NCBI GenBank assembly: GCA_050953005.1
Contig: JBMNLV010000003.1
Span: forward strand, 186,001-250,000
DNA from: UBA6115 sp050953005
GTDB lineage: Bacteria > Bacillota > Clostridia > Christensenellales > Aristaeellaceae
Reading direction: 5' to 3'
Length of the DNA: 64,000 nt
Of this stretch, positions 34,038 through 43,038 are shown piece by piece. Position 1 is the stretch's first letter. The number at the start of each line of letters is the position of its first letter. The notes under the pieces were generated by a model. It did not search any database. It was not told the origin of the DNA and saw only the letters and a list, made by a program, of their open reading frames with translations. The translations under genes and the position numbers were made by a program.

Positions 34038-35813
34038 ATGGAGATGTTTCACGATTCCAGACATCCTGAGTGCCGCCAGCCCCTGGGCGCTGTCACCCCC
34101 GGCAGCCAGGTCCGTATCCGGCTGATGATCCAAGGCTATGCCGACAGGGTAACACTGCGCTACTGGAACAGCCAGGAACAGCTGATCGCGATGGACAAGC
34201 TGCCCCACGGTGCGTATGAGACCGTGATTCGTATGCCCGACCATCCCTGCCTGGTCTGGTATGATTTCAAGGCCCTGGATGAGCGGGGGCACTGGCTGTA
34301 TTACGGCAACGCCAAGGACAAATTGGGCGGTATCGGTGCCCATTATCAGGACCCGCCACCCGCCTATCAGATCACAGTGTATGACCCGGCTTTCAGCCCG
34401 CCCGCATTCCTGCGCGAAGGCATTATGTACCAGATTTTCCCTGACCGCTTTCACCGCAGCAAAATGCCTGTATCCGAGCGCAGTGACAGGGTGCTGCACA
34501 GCGAATGGGATGAGCCGCCGTATTTAAACGCCGATGAAAGAAGCGGTGACAACTGGGCGCTGGATTTTTTCGGCGGCGATTTGGAAGGCATCCGTCAAAA
34601 ACTGCCCTATCTGAAAGACCTGGGAATCACCATCCTTTACCTCAACCCGATTTTTCAGGCGCGCACCAACCACCGCTATGACACGGGCGATTACATGAAA
34701 ATCGATCCGCTGCTGGGCGATGAGGAGGATTTCAAGCGGCTGTGTGCGGATGCCCGGCAGCAAGGCATTCGCGTGCTGCTTGATGGCGTGTTCAGCCACA
34801 CGGGCGAAGACAGCCTGTACTTCAACCGCTACGGCAACTATCCTTCCCTTGGCGCGTACCAAAGCAAGGAATCCCCTTTTTATAACTGGTATCACTTCCG
34901 GAAGCACCCGGATGATTACGCAGCCTGGTGGGGCATCCCAACGTTGCCGGAGCTAAACAAGGCAGACGCCAGCTACCGCCATTTCGTGATGGGGCCTGCC
35001 GGAGTGGCGCGGCACTGGCTCAAAGCGGGCGCCTGCGGCTGGCGTTTGGACGTGGCGGATGAGTTGCCCATGGATTTCCTGCGCGAGTTGCGCCAAGCTG
35101 TGCGCAGGGAGTCAGAGGACGCTGTGCTGCTGGGCGAGGTCTGGGAAGATGCCAGCAACAAAATCGCCTATGGTCATATGCGCAGTTACGTGCTGGGAGA
35201 TACGCTGGACAGCGTGATGAACTATCCGCTGCGCGATGTGCTCATCCGTTTCCTGTCCCATGAGCTGCCTGCCGCGCGTGTGGTGCGGCAGATACGTTCC
35301 CTGCAAGAGAATTATCCGCCGCCATTTTTCTACTCGCTGATGAACCTGCTGGGCAGCCATGACCGGGCACGGCTGCACAACCTGCTGGTCAAGCAGGACT
35401 ATGCCCACCTGCCCAGCGCGCAGCGTCGGGGGCTTGAAATGGACAAGCACCTCAAGGAACTGGCCACATCACGTTTTTGCATGATGGTCAGCCTGATCAA
35501 TGCCCTGCCGGGTATGCCTAGCATGTATTATGGTGATGAAGCGGGGATGGAGGGAGCCGCTGACCCATTTTGCCGCGGTACTTTTCCATGGGGCAAGGAG
35601 GACAAAGCCACGCAGGACTTCGTGCGCGAAGCCTTCCGTCTGCGCAGGACCAGGCCTGTATTAACCCGCGGTTTCCTGGAACTGGCCTGCGAGGGGGAGG
35701 ATGCGCTTGTCATCCACCGCTATGCCAAGGATGGCCTGGACGTGTTTGGCCAGCCGCTGGATGACGCGCCCTACACGCTTTACCTGCGCCGGGATGCCCT
35801 GCGCCTCCGTTAA
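34038..35813 (+). CDS. Glycoside hydrolase family 13, neopullulanase/cyclomaltodextrinase-like
   Basis: A 591-residue cytosolic alpha-glucan hydrolase. An N-terminal beta domain (1-125) precedes the catalytic barrel with GIMYQIFPDRFHRS, LLDGVFSHTGEDS, ACGWRLDVADELPMD (nucleophile Asp), LLGEVWEDA (acid/base Glu) and NLLGSHDRAR (third Asp). The C-terminal beta domain is short, ending soon after ALVIHRYAKDG, roughly 30-40 residues less than usual. It likely degrades imported maltodextrins. No signal peptide. Confidence 0.9.
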   Translation: MEMFHDSRHPECRQPLGAVTPGSQVRIRLMIQGYADRVTLRYWNSQEQLIAMDKLPHGAYETVIRMPDHPCLVWYDFKALDERGHWLYYGNAKDKLGGIGAHYQDPPPAYQITVYDPAFSPPAFLREGIMYQIFPDRFHRSKMPVSERSDRVLHSEWDEPPYLNADERSGDNWALDFFGGDLEGIRQKLPYLKDLGITILYLNPIFQARTNHRYDTGDYMKIDPLLGDEEDFKRLCADARQQGIRVLLDGVFSHTGEDSLYFNRYGNYPSLGAYQSKESPFYNWYHFRKHPDDYAAWWGIPTLPELNKADASYRHFVMGPAGVARHWLKAGACGWRLDVADELPMDFLRELRQAVRRESEDAVLLGEVWEDASNKIAYGHMRSYVLGDTLDSVMNYPLRDVLIRFLSHELPAARVVRQIRSLQENYPPPFFYSLMNLLGSHDRARLHNLLVKQDYAHLPSAQRRGLEMDKHLKELATSRFCMMVSLINALPGMPSMYYGDEAGMEGAADPFCRGTFPWGKEDKATQDFVREAFRLRRTRPVLTRGFLELACEGEDALVIHRYAKDGLDVFGQPLDDAPYTLYLRRDALRLR

Positions 35814-35854
35814 AGCAAAAAGAAAGACTATTTTCATCTTTTTGTAATATTTTG

Positions 35855-35883
35855 TTGACAAATTGTGGGCTTTGGCCTACGAT
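35855..35883 (+). promoter_or_regulatory. Promoter of the peptidoglycan-binding protein gene
   Basis: TTGACA at 35855-35860, 17-base spacer, TACGAT at 35878-35883, 36 bases before the ATG at 35919. Confidence 0.65.
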
Positions 35884-35918
35884 AGTTGCTGAATATGAAC
35901 CTTAAAATGGAGGTAGTC

Positions 35919-38837
35919 ATGAACGGACGACAAAGACATGGGGCGCTGTGCCTGGCGGTGGTCATGATGCTGCTGTTTGCTCAAACCGCCATGGGTGAAG
36001 CCTTCCCCTATGTCGCTTTTGCGACAGATTCCGTTCGCCTCAGAAGCAAGCCCTCCTCCAGTGGCGAAATCCTGGCGGTCATCCGCCAGGGAGATGCCGT
36101 ACTGATAACAGGCAGTGATGGAAATTATAAAATTGTGGAATATGAAGGCCACAAGGGCTATGTGGTCTCCGCCTTTCTGGGCCAGGCGCCGGAACTGGCA
36201 GCATCTGAAGACAAGGTCGCCCCGGAGATAGCCGCCAACTACCAGCTGCTCTCCAGCGGCAGCAGCGGTCCCCGGGTCAAAGCGCTTCAGCAGGCGCTTG
36301 AGGAGTTAGGGTTTTATACCATTGCCATAGACAGCAAATACGGCACAGGCACAGCCAAAGCTGTGAGCAGTTTCCAACAAAAAAACGCTTTGCCTCAAAC
36401 CGGCAACGCTGACGCGGCCACCCAGCACTTACTGTTTGAGGGTATGCCCAGGAACAGCCGGGGTGTACAAACCGACATCAAAACTTTACCCCCTATCCCG
36501 GGCTATACCATTCGTCCGGGCGATCGCGGGGATGCTGTGGTCGAGGTTCAGCAGGGACTGACCACCTTGAAATACTATACCGGCACCATTGACGGCATCT
36601 ACGGCTCAGGCAGCCAGGCCGCGGTCAAAGCGCTTCAAAAGGACAGCCGCCTCAAGCAGGATGGTATTGTCGGAACAAAAACCTTTGTCGCGCTCGCTGC
36701 TGCGCTTCAGGCTGCTCAGTCCTCTGGTACCATCCAACCGGACAGCTCAACCACAGCGCCCATTCCGACGGACACGCCCAGCGTCTATGTCGAGCCTCCT
36801 CTGCCTGAAGCGGTTTACCCGTACAACACCACAGCCGCAGCTTCCGTCAACCTGCGCAAGCGTGCCAACCTCTCCTCCATGCGTATCATGACCGTACCTG
36901 AAGGCGCTACAGTGGAAGTGCTGGAGGATGCCGGTAATTACCTGAAAATCAACTACCGCAAATATACCGGCTACGTAGCCAAGGAGTTTATCAACATCCC
37001 CGAGCAGTATCTGGACGGCAAGGTGCTGGATATCAACCAGAATGCACGGATTAATTACCAGACACTGGCTCCCGGGGCAGAAGGCCGCGCGGTGCGCGCC
37101 CTGCAGCACGCTCTGGCTGAACATGGCTTTTACACCGGCGGTATCGACGGCAAGTTCGGTTCAGGCACCACAGCGGCCGTCAAGGCTTTGCAGAAGAAAA
37201 ACGGCCTGCGGGAAACCGGTATTGTCCTGCCTGAACTGCAGCAGCTCATCTTTGAAAAACGCGTACGCAACAGCAAAAACAAGCTGGTCTACTCCAAGAC
37301 CCTGCCTCCGCTGGATGGTCTGGTCATGCAGCAGGGTGATTATGGCGACGCCGTATACGAGCTCAATCAGATGCTGCTGGAAAGCGGCCACTATGACAGC
37401 ACTATAGGCTATGAATTTACAAAGGCGACCACCAATGCGGTACGCGCTTTCCAAAAGGATCATAAAATCAAAGTCACCGGCAAGGTGGATGCTTTTACTT
37501 TGCTGGCGTTACGCACCGCGATCAAGGCTCAGAGCAAGACGGATACGCAGCCGGTAATCACGTCCGAACCGCTTACCCAGGACAATGTTGTCATCATCCG
37601 GGATGGAACCTCAGGGCTTGCGGTCACCCGCTTACAGCAGCGACTGGTGGAATTAAAGTACTACAACATTACACCGGACGGCGTCTTCAACAGTGATGAT
37701 GTGGTTGCGCTACGCCATTTCCAGCGGGTCAACAACCTGCCAGTAACCGGCGTTGCCGACCTGGCCACCCAGCAGACATTGTATACCGGCTATGCCATTG
37801 GCGCAGATGCCTTGGTCAACCAGCCGGTCGTAACCCCCTCGCCCGCGGGATCATTAAAAATCGGAGCGACAGGTGAAGATGTGCGTGCGATGCAATCCCG
37901 GCTCATCACTCTTAATTACCTGACCGGACGCGCTGATGGTATCTTTGGCACACAAACCGCCGCTGCCGTCACCGCTTTTCAGCGGGCCAACAGCTTAAAA
38001 CAGGACGGAATCGCCGGTACGCAAACACTGGGTGTGCTTTACAGCGTGAACGCTGTTGCCAACAAACCCGTTTCGACCCCGTCTCCTGAGAAAGCCCCGG
38101 CCACCGCAGAGGAAACCCTTCAAGTGGGCAGCACGGGCAGCGCGGTCATATCTTTGCAAAACAGGCTCATTGAGCTTAAATACCTGACAGGCGCCGCGGA
38201 TGGCATCTATGGACCGCGTACTTTCCTGGCAGTCAAGGAGTTCCAGCAAAAGAACAGCCTCAAGGCGGATGGCATTGCCGGTAAGTTAACACAGGCCAAA
38301 CTGGCCTCCTCCTCCGCGGTAGGCAATCACCTGCCGGCGTCGCAGCCCGCCGCACCCGCATTGCCCTCAACCCCGTCAACATCGACTTTCAAAGCCCCCA
38401 AGGCCAGCGAGGTGCGCTACGCCAACTGGTATACCGAGATCCGTCCCATTGCTTCCAAACTGCGCAACGTAACCATCTATGACTTCATGTCCGGAAAGCA
38501 CTACGAATTCAGATTTTTCTCCCTGGGCAAACACGCTGACGGCGCTACACTGACCGCTGCGGACACCGCGGTCATGAACAGCGCGCTGGGTGAAAAGAAC
38601 TGGACGCCACGTCCGGTATGGGTCATTTTCAGCGACGGGCGGGTCTATATGGCCTCCACCCACAGCCACCCGCATGCAAACGACTATATCAGCGACAACG
38701 ACCTCGTTGGCCATCTGTGCGTCCACTTCCCGCGCGATATGGAAGAGGCTGCCCAGACAGGTCCTTACGCCGTTTCTCATCAAAACGCCATCCTGGCCGG
38801 CTGGGACCTGACCCAGAACATGGCGCGGACACAGTGA
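35919..38837 (+). CDS. Large secreted protein with SH3 and repeated peptidoglycan-binding domains
   Basis: About 972 residues: signal peptide (1-26), an SH3 domain (VRLRSKPSSSGEILAVIRQGD), two peptidoglycan-binding-1 domains, a second SH3 (VNLRKRANLSSMRIMTVPEG), then five more peptidoglycan-binding-1 repeats (each like VKALQQALEELGFYT...GTAKAVSSFQ). The C-terminal about 150 residues form a separate domain with FMSGKHYEFRF, LGKHADGATL, STHSHPHAND, GHLCVHFPRDM and SHQNAI; its conserved His and Cys suggest a catalytic or metal-binding role, but I know of no function. ATG 35919 follows ATGGAGG. Confidence 0.88.
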   Translation: MNGRQRHGALCLAVVMMLLFAQTAMGEAFPYVAFATDSVRLRSKPSSSGEILAVIRQGDAVLITGSDGNYKIVEYEGHKGYVVSAFLGQAPELAASEDKVAPEIAANYQLLSSGSSGPRVKALQQALEELGFYTIAIDSKYGTGTAKAVSSFQQKNALPQTGNADAATQHLLFEGMPRNSRGVQTDIKTLPPIPGYTIRPGDRGDAVVEVQQGLTTLKYYTGTIDGIYGSGSQAAVKALQKDSRLKQDGIVGTKTFVALAAALQAAQSSGTIQPDSSTTAPIPTDTPSVYVEPPLPEAVYPYNTTAAASVNLRKRANLSSMRIMTVPEGATVEVLEDAGNYLKINYRKYTGYVAKEFINIPEQYLDGKVLDINQNARINYQTLAPGAEGRAVRALQHALAEHGFYTGGIDGKFGSGTTAAVKALQKKNGLRETGIVLPELQQLIFEKRVRNSKNKLVYSKTLPPLDGLVMQQGDYGDAVYELNQMLLESGHYDSTIGYEFTKATTNAVRAFQKDHKIKVTGKVDAFTLLALRTAIKAQSKTDTQPVITSEPLTQDNVVIIRDGTSGLAVTRLQQRLVELKYYNITPDGVFNSDDVVALRHFQRVNNLPVTGVADLATQQTLYTGYAIGADALVNQPVVTPSPAGSLKIGATGEDVRAMQSRLITLNYLTGRADGIFGTQTAAAVTAFQRANSLKQDGIAGTQTLGVLYSVNAVANKPVSTPSPEKAPATAEETLQVGSTGSAVISLQNRLIELKYLTGAADGIYGPRTFLAVKEFQQKNSLKADGIAGKLTQAKLASSSAVGNHLPASQPAAPALPSTPSTSTFKAPKASEVRYANWYTEIRPIASKLRNVTIYDFMSGKHYEFRFFSLGKHADGATLTAADTAVMNSALGEKNWTPRPVWVIFSDGRVYMASTHSHPHANDYISDNDLVGHLCVHFPRDMEEAAQTGPYAVSHQNAILAGWDLTQNMARTQ

Positions 38838-38844
38838 GTCTCCG

Positions 38845-39540
38845 ATGAAAAACAACCGGTTTATCTCTATCGCTGTAGATGGCCCGGTCAGCGCCGGAAA
38901 ATCCACATTGTGCGATGCGCTTGCACGACGGTTAGGCATTGTACACCTGGATACCGGTGCAATGTACCGTGCCTTTGGCCTGTATGTTTTACGTCATCAG
39001 GACATCTCGCCGGATGACGAAGAATCCCTTGGCCGGCTAATCCGGGAAGGGCACATCAACATCAGCGTAACCTTTGAAGGCGGCAGCCAGATAACCTTGC
39101 TCAACGGCGAGGACGTCAACAGTCAGCTGCGGGGAGAAGCGGTTGGCGCCGCAGCATCTGCGGTTTCCAGGTTCCCCGCCGTACGGCGGTATCTGGTCAA
39201 CCTGCAGCAAGAGCTCGCCAGAGAGCGCAGCCTGCTGATCGACGGACGGGATATCGGTACCGTTGTTCTGCCGGACGCCGAAGTCAAAATTTTTCTGACA
39301 GCCAGCGCGGAGGACCGTGCCTTGCGCCGCTATACCCAGTTGATTGCAGCAGGTTTTGATGTGGACTATCCCACTGTGCTCAAGGATCTGAAAGCCCGTG
39401 ACGAACAAGATCAGAACCGTCAGACAGATCCCCTGCGTCCGGCGCAGGACGCTGTTATCCTGGATACAACGAATTTAGAATTTGAAGAGTCCCTGCAAAA
39501 AATGCTGGATATTGTCACAGCGGTTTATGAACAAGACTGA
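38845..39540 (+). CDS. cmk: Cytidylate kinase
   Basis: A 231-residue (d)CMP kinase. P-loop DGPVSAGKSTLCDALARRLG, HLDTGAMYRAFGLYV, IDGRDIGTVVLPDAEVKIFL and RRYTQL are diagnostic. Adjacent to plsC and ispH-rpsA, the common clostridial order cmk-plsC-ispH-rpsA. It starts 8 bases after the upstream stop. Confidence 0.96.
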   Translation: MKNNRFISIAVDGPVSAGKSTLCDALARRLGIVHLDTGAMYRAFGLYVLRHQDISPDDEESLGRLIREGHINISVTFEGGSQITLLNGEDVNSQLRGEAVGAAASAVSRFPAVRRYLVNLQQELARERSLLIDGRDIGTVVLPDAEVKIFLTASAEDRALRRYTQLIAAGFDVDYPTVLKDLKARDEQDQNRQTDPLRPAQDAVILDTTNLEFEESLQKMLDIVTAVYEQD

Positions 39541-40162
39541 GATGAAGTCAACCGGCACGCCGTTTTACCGTTTCGCGCGGTGTTTGCTGAGCATATTTTC
39601 TTTTCTGGTATATCCTTGCAGGCTCATCAACCCCGAACAGGCAAATCTTCAAAAACCGTTCATATTGATTTGTAATCACCAAAGCATGATGGATCCGGTT
39701 TTGCTGGCAATCAAGCTTCCACAATATGAGATTCATTTTATCGGTAAGCGCGAGATTACCAGGTTTTTGCCGCTCAAATGGATCGTGGAACGGCTGCACA
39801 TGATTGCAGTATCGCGCCATATGAGCGATTTGTCCGCCATGCGCGCCGCAGGGACGGTATTAAAGTCCGGCGACATATTAGGCGTTTTCCCGGAAGGACG
39901 GCGCTTTTACGGCCCGGCAATGGAAGAGATGGAGTCCGGTGTCAGCCTTCTTGCCCTGCGGCACAAAGTTCCGCTTCTGCCTGTCTACATCACCGGCCGT
40001 CCCCGTCCTTTCCGCAGGGTAAACATGGTAATCGCCCCGCCGATCACCGTGAATAACCTGGCACAGAATGGCATTGATAAAAGTGTTAGCGAACAGCTCA
40101 ACGCGCAAATCAAGCAAGTTTATCGCGGCCTTGAGCGTAAGTACAGCAAAAAAACATCTTGA
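39527..40162 (+). CDS. plsC: 1-acyl-sn-glycerol-3-phosphate acyltransferase
   Basis: About 211 residues. The acyltransferase motifs are NHQSMMDPVLLA (H-x4-D) and FPEGRRFYG, with a hydrophobic N-terminal segment. It makes phosphatidic acid at the membrane. I use ATG 39527, overlapping the cmk end by 14 bases; ATG 39542 is also possible and neither has a clear Shine-Dalgarno. Confidence 0.9.
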   Translation: MNKTEMKSTGTPFYRFARCLLSIFSFLVYPCRLINPEQANLQKPFILICNHQSMMDPVLLAIKLPQYEIHFIGKREITRFLPLKWIVERLHMIAVSRHMSDLSAMRAAGTVLKSGDILGVFPEGRRFYGPAMEEMESGVSLLALRHKVPLLPVYITGRPRPFRRVNMVIAPPITVNNLAQNGIDKSVSEQLNAQIKQVYRGLERKYSKKTS

Positions 40163-40164
40163 CA

Positions 40165-40193
40165 GTGACAAGACTTTCATGTTTGTGTAAAAT
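40165..40193 (+). promoter_or_regulatory. ispH-rpsA promoter region with shared motif
   Basis: GTGACA at 40165-40170, a 17-base spacer and TAAAAT at 40188-40193 make a plausible promoter; TTGACA at 40159-40164 lies just before. The same 23-base stretch (40165-40187) recurs upstream of phoH with four mismatches. Confidence 0.45.
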
Positions 40194-40218
40194 TATGCAA
40201 TGGGGGTAGTTTATTTTA

Positions 40219-42720
40219 ATGCCCGTTGAGGTAGCCGGCAACGCAGGGTTTTGCATGGGAGTCAAACGCGCAGTCAGCACAGCGCTGACAATTGCCCGGC
40301 AGGCCAGGGTACAGGGTATACAAACATTTACCCTGGGCGAGCTTATCCACAATCCCGTGGTTATTGCCGCTTTGGAGAAGGAAGGCATCAAGCCGGTGCG
40401 GTCGCCCGAGGATGCGCATGGCGCCATATTGATTATCAGAAGCCATGGCACGGATCCTCACACTTTGATGAGATGTCATCAAAGTGCAAGCAAGGTGGTC
40501 GATTGTACCTGTCCCTTCGTCCAGCACGTTCACCGTCTGGTTGAAGCGCACAGCAGTGACGGAAGTCCGGTCATTATCCTTGGTGATAAGAATCACCCTG
40601 AGATCGTTGGCATTATCGGATGGTGTTCCGGTTCCAGTTATGTCATCTCTGATGCCTGGCAAATAGATCATTTGCCAAAGGACATGAAAGGGGCGTTGCT
40701 GGTCAGCCAGACGACATTTTCCCCGGCTCAGTTTTCCGCTATGTTGCCGCTTTTATTGTCGCGCTACCCGGGCTTGCGGTACAAGAACACCATCTGCAAG
40801 GCTACTGAAACCCGGCAGGCAGAAGCGGAGGCGCTGGCCAAGCGCTCTGAAATGATGGTTGTGGTAGGCGGAAAGCATAGTGCGAACACGCGCAAGCTGG
40901 CGCAGACCTGCCGCACATTGTGTCCGCGGACCTACCTGGTCGAAAGCGCACAAGAGCTAAGGGAGATTGTTTTTGACCCGGTTTATGAAAGAATTGGTAT
41001 CACCGCTGGTGCGTCTACACCGGTGTGGTCACTTAAGGAGGTTGTTGACTTTATGAACGACAAGGAACTCAATGGTCAGGTTCAGAACCCTGAAGAAACC
41101 CCCCAGGTCCCGGAGGAGATCTTGGACACAGCAGTAGAGACCGTCCCGGAATCCCAGGAAGTCGAAACCGTTGTGGAGGAAGTCCCCACCACGCAAACCA
41201 ATGAAGAAGCGCTTGCTGAAGATGCCCCGGCAAAAGAAGCAGTTGCGGAAGCCATACCGGAAGCCGCTCCGGCTGAGGAAACGGTAGCGGAAGCTGTACC
41301 GGAAGCCGCTCCGGCTGATGAAACGGTAGCGGAAGCTGTTCCGGAGGCCGCTCCGGCTGAGGAAATGGTAGCGGAAGCCGTACCGGAAGCCGCTCCGGCT
41401 GAGGAAACGGTAGTGGAAGCCGAATCGGAAGCTGTCCCGGCTAAAGAAACTCCTGCAACAGAGGCAGTCCAGGCACAGCCCAAGGCAGAGCCCAGCTTCA
41501 TGGATGCTGTCGCAGCCAGCATGGCCCGCATCCGTACCGGCCAAACCATCACCGGTAAGGTTGTTCAGATAACCGATGACGAAGTATGTGTCAACATCGG
41601 CTATAAATCCGACGGCCTCCTCAAGCGCGATGAAATGGTCGACAAGGACGTGGAGCTCGGGGATGAGATTGAGGTCGAGGTTGTCAAGGTCAACGACGGT
41701 GAAGGCAATGTCATCCTCTCTCAGCGCAACATCGTCAACCGCAAGGTGTGGGCGGAGCTGATGGAAAAGTACCACAATAGCGAGCTTGTTATTGGCATTG
41801 GCAGGGAAGCTGTCAAAGGCGGCCTGCTCGCCAGCGTTCATGGCGTCCGTGCTTTTATCCCTGCTTCCCACTTGGCTCAGCGCTATGTGGATAAGATTTC
41901 TCAGTTTGTTGGTCAGGAATTGAAGCTGAAAATCATTGAGGTGGACGAGACCAAGAAGCGCCTTGTTGCCAGCCGTAAGGAAGCATTGGCACAGGAAAGC
42001 GCAGCCATCCGCGAGGCGGTTTGGAGCCAGTTGGAGGAAGGCGCCGTTGTCAAGGGTATCGTGCGCCGCTTTACCAATTTTGGCGCTTTCGTGGATTTGG
42101 GCGGCGTTGACGGCTTGATTCACGTGTCAGACCTGAGTTGGAACCGCTCTGTTGTTCCCAGTGAAGTGCTCACTGCCAATCAAGAGATCGAGGTTAAAAT
42201 TCTCTCCCTGGATCGTGAACGCGATCGCATCTCCCTGGGCTACAAGCAACTGCAGCCACGCCCTTGGGATAACGTAGAGGAAAAATATCCGGTCGGCTCG
42301 ATACTGACCCGCAAAATCGTGCGTGTGCGCCCCTTTGGCGCCTTTATCGAACTGGAGCCCGGCGTGGACGGATTGGTTCATATCTCTCAGATTTCTCATA
42401 CACGCGTCGAAAAAATCGAGGACGCTGTACACCCTGGACAGGAAGTCAATGTGAAGGTGCTGTCAGTTGATCCGGTAGCCAAGCGTATCAGCCTGTCCAT
42501 TCGGGAAACCCTGGAAGTCCCCTATTTTGGCGGCGCGCAGCAGCAGTATGATAACAAACAGGCACAAAGCAACCAGGATAGCCTTGATCAGGCTCCCCAG
42601 TATGAACCCCCTGCCCCCGCTGAAACCGATCGCCCGGAAACCGCGGTAGAACTGGCCATGCGCAAAGCACGTGAGGAGTTGGAAGCCCAGGAACAAAACA
42701 ACAAACCAGAGGCTGAGTAA
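40219..42720 (+). CDS. ispH-rpsA: Fusion of IspH (HMBPP reductase) and ribosomal protein S1
   Basis: An 833-residue bifunctional protein. Residues 1-278 are IspH, the last enzyme of the MEP isoprenoid pathway, with cluster Cys12 (NAGFCMGVKRAV), Cys98 (DCTCPF) and Cys193 (NTICKATETRQ) and His44, His76 and His126. Residues 279-427 are an acidic Ala/Pro/Glu linker with tandem repeats. Four S1 domains follow (about 441-507, 525-594, 608-678, 692-765), e.g. GIVRRFTNFGAFVDLGGVDG. This fusion is known from many Clostridia. The tail is Gln/Glu-rich. The start is ATG 40219. Confidence 0.96.
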   Translation: MPVEVAGNAGFCMGVKRAVSTALTIARQARVQGIQTFTLGELIHNPVVIAALEKEGIKPVRSPEDAHGAILIIRSHGTDPHTLMRCHQSASKVVDCTCPFVQHVHRLVEAHSSDGSPVIILGDKNHPEIVGIIGWCSGSSYVISDAWQIDHLPKDMKGALLVSQTTFSPAQFSAMLPLLLSRYPGLRYKNTICKATETRQAEAEALAKRSEMMVVVGGKHSANTRKLAQTCRTLCPRTYLVESAQELREIVFDPVYERIGITAGASTPVWSLKEVVDFMNDKELNGQVQNPEETPQVPEEILDTAVETVPESQEVETVVEEVPTTQTNEEALAEDAPAKEAVAEAIPEAAPAEETVAEAVPEAAPADETVAEAVPEAAPAEEMVAEAVPEAAPAEETVVEAESEAVPAKETPATEAVQAQPKAEPSFMDAVAASMARIRTGQTITGKVVQITDDEVCVNIGYKSDGLLKRDEMVDKDVELGDEIEVEVVKVNDGEGNVILSQRNIVNRKVWAELMEKYHNSELVIGIGREAVKGGLLASVHGVRAFIPASHLAQRYVDKISQFVGQELKLKIIEVDETKKRLVASRKEALAQESAAIREAVWSQLEEGAVVKGIVRRFTNFGAFVDLGGVDGLIHVSDLSWNRSVVPSEVLTANQEIEVKILSLDRERDRISLGYKQLQPRPWDNVEEKYPVGSILTRKIVRVRPFGAFIELEPGVDGLVHISQISHTRVEKIEDAVHPGQEVNVKVLSVDPVAKRISLSIRETLEVPYFGGAQQQYDNKQAQSNQDSLDQAPQYEPPAPAETDRPETAVELAMRKAREELEAQEQNNKPEAE
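41248..41457 (+). repeat. 42-bp tandem repeats in the IspH-S1 linker
   Basis: Units at 41248-41289, 41290-41331, 41332-41373 and 41374-41415 encode EA(I/V)PEAAPA(E/D)E(T/M)VA or close variants, with a fifth degenerate unit after them. The frame is kept because the unit is 14 codons. Confidence 0.9.
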
Positions 42721-42736
42721 GTATCCTTTTCAATTG

Positions 42737-42776
42737 ACACAGGGAGCCAGACGGCTTCCTGTGTTTTTTATTTTTT
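42737..42776 (+). terminator. Intrinsic terminator of ispH-rpsA
   Basis: ACACAGGGAGCC / GGCTTCCTGTGT stem (one G-T wobble) with a 4-base loop, followed by TTTTTTATTTTTT. Starts 17 bases after the stop codon. Confidence 0.9.
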
Positions 42777-42790
42777 ACTGAGGTAAAGCT

Positions 42791-42949
42791 TTATCGCACC
42801 CAAAGCGGCGAGGTGTTTTGTTGTCCCGCAAAGAAGGAAACCGATGGCATAGCCTTAGCTTCGTTGAGGTTGACTGACACAGCAGGGCGATCAAAGACCG
42901 GCGGCGCGACGATGCAATATAAAGATTGAAATAGCGTGAAAATGCGTTT
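42791..42949 (-). other. Orphan open frame without a start codon
   Basis: Bounded by TGA at 42952-42950 and TAA at 42793-42791, the frame reads without stops, including APPVFDRPAVSVNLNEAKAM and PSVSFFAGQQNTSPLWVR. It has no ATG, GTG or TTG with a Shine-Dalgarno near its beginning. It may be a decayed gene, part of a dispersed repeat or a structured RNA read by chance; I cannot identify it. Confidence 0.3.
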
Positions 42950-42989
42950 TCATCCCTATTTGTGTCGCTCTATGTGACCTGAATTAGTA

Positions 42990-43024
42990 TAAAAAGCCAC
43001 CGGCTATGAAACCGGTGGTTTTGA
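42990..43024 (-). terminator. Terminator of the rplA operon
   Basis: CCACCGG / CCGGTGG perfect 7-bp stem (42998-43018) flanked by A-rich sequence on the left and T-rich on the right, so it can end minus-strand transcription after rplA and also act in the other direction. Confidence 0.8.
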
Positions 43025-43038
43025 CAGAAAATTCGTCC

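Larger units (their letters stand above)
42721..43038. other. 318-bp gene-free convergent spacer
   Basis: Contains the ispH-rpsA terminator at its left end and the rplA terminator at its right end. Between them is a 53-codon minus-strand open frame (listed separately) and nothing else I can name. No tRNA-like fold is evident. Confidence 0.6.

Noticed and set aside
33342..34499. 385-codon minus-strand open frame
   Set aside because: Antisense to nth and the GH13 gene, both of which are unambiguous.
35814..35850. Terminator after the GH13 gene
   Set aside because: Only an A/T-rich imperfect repeat (AAAAAGA...TCTTTTT); too weak to call.
41029..42123. 364-codon minus-strand open frame with repeats
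   Set aside because: Antisense to the IspH-S1 linker and S1 domains; its repeats mirror the 42-bp units.
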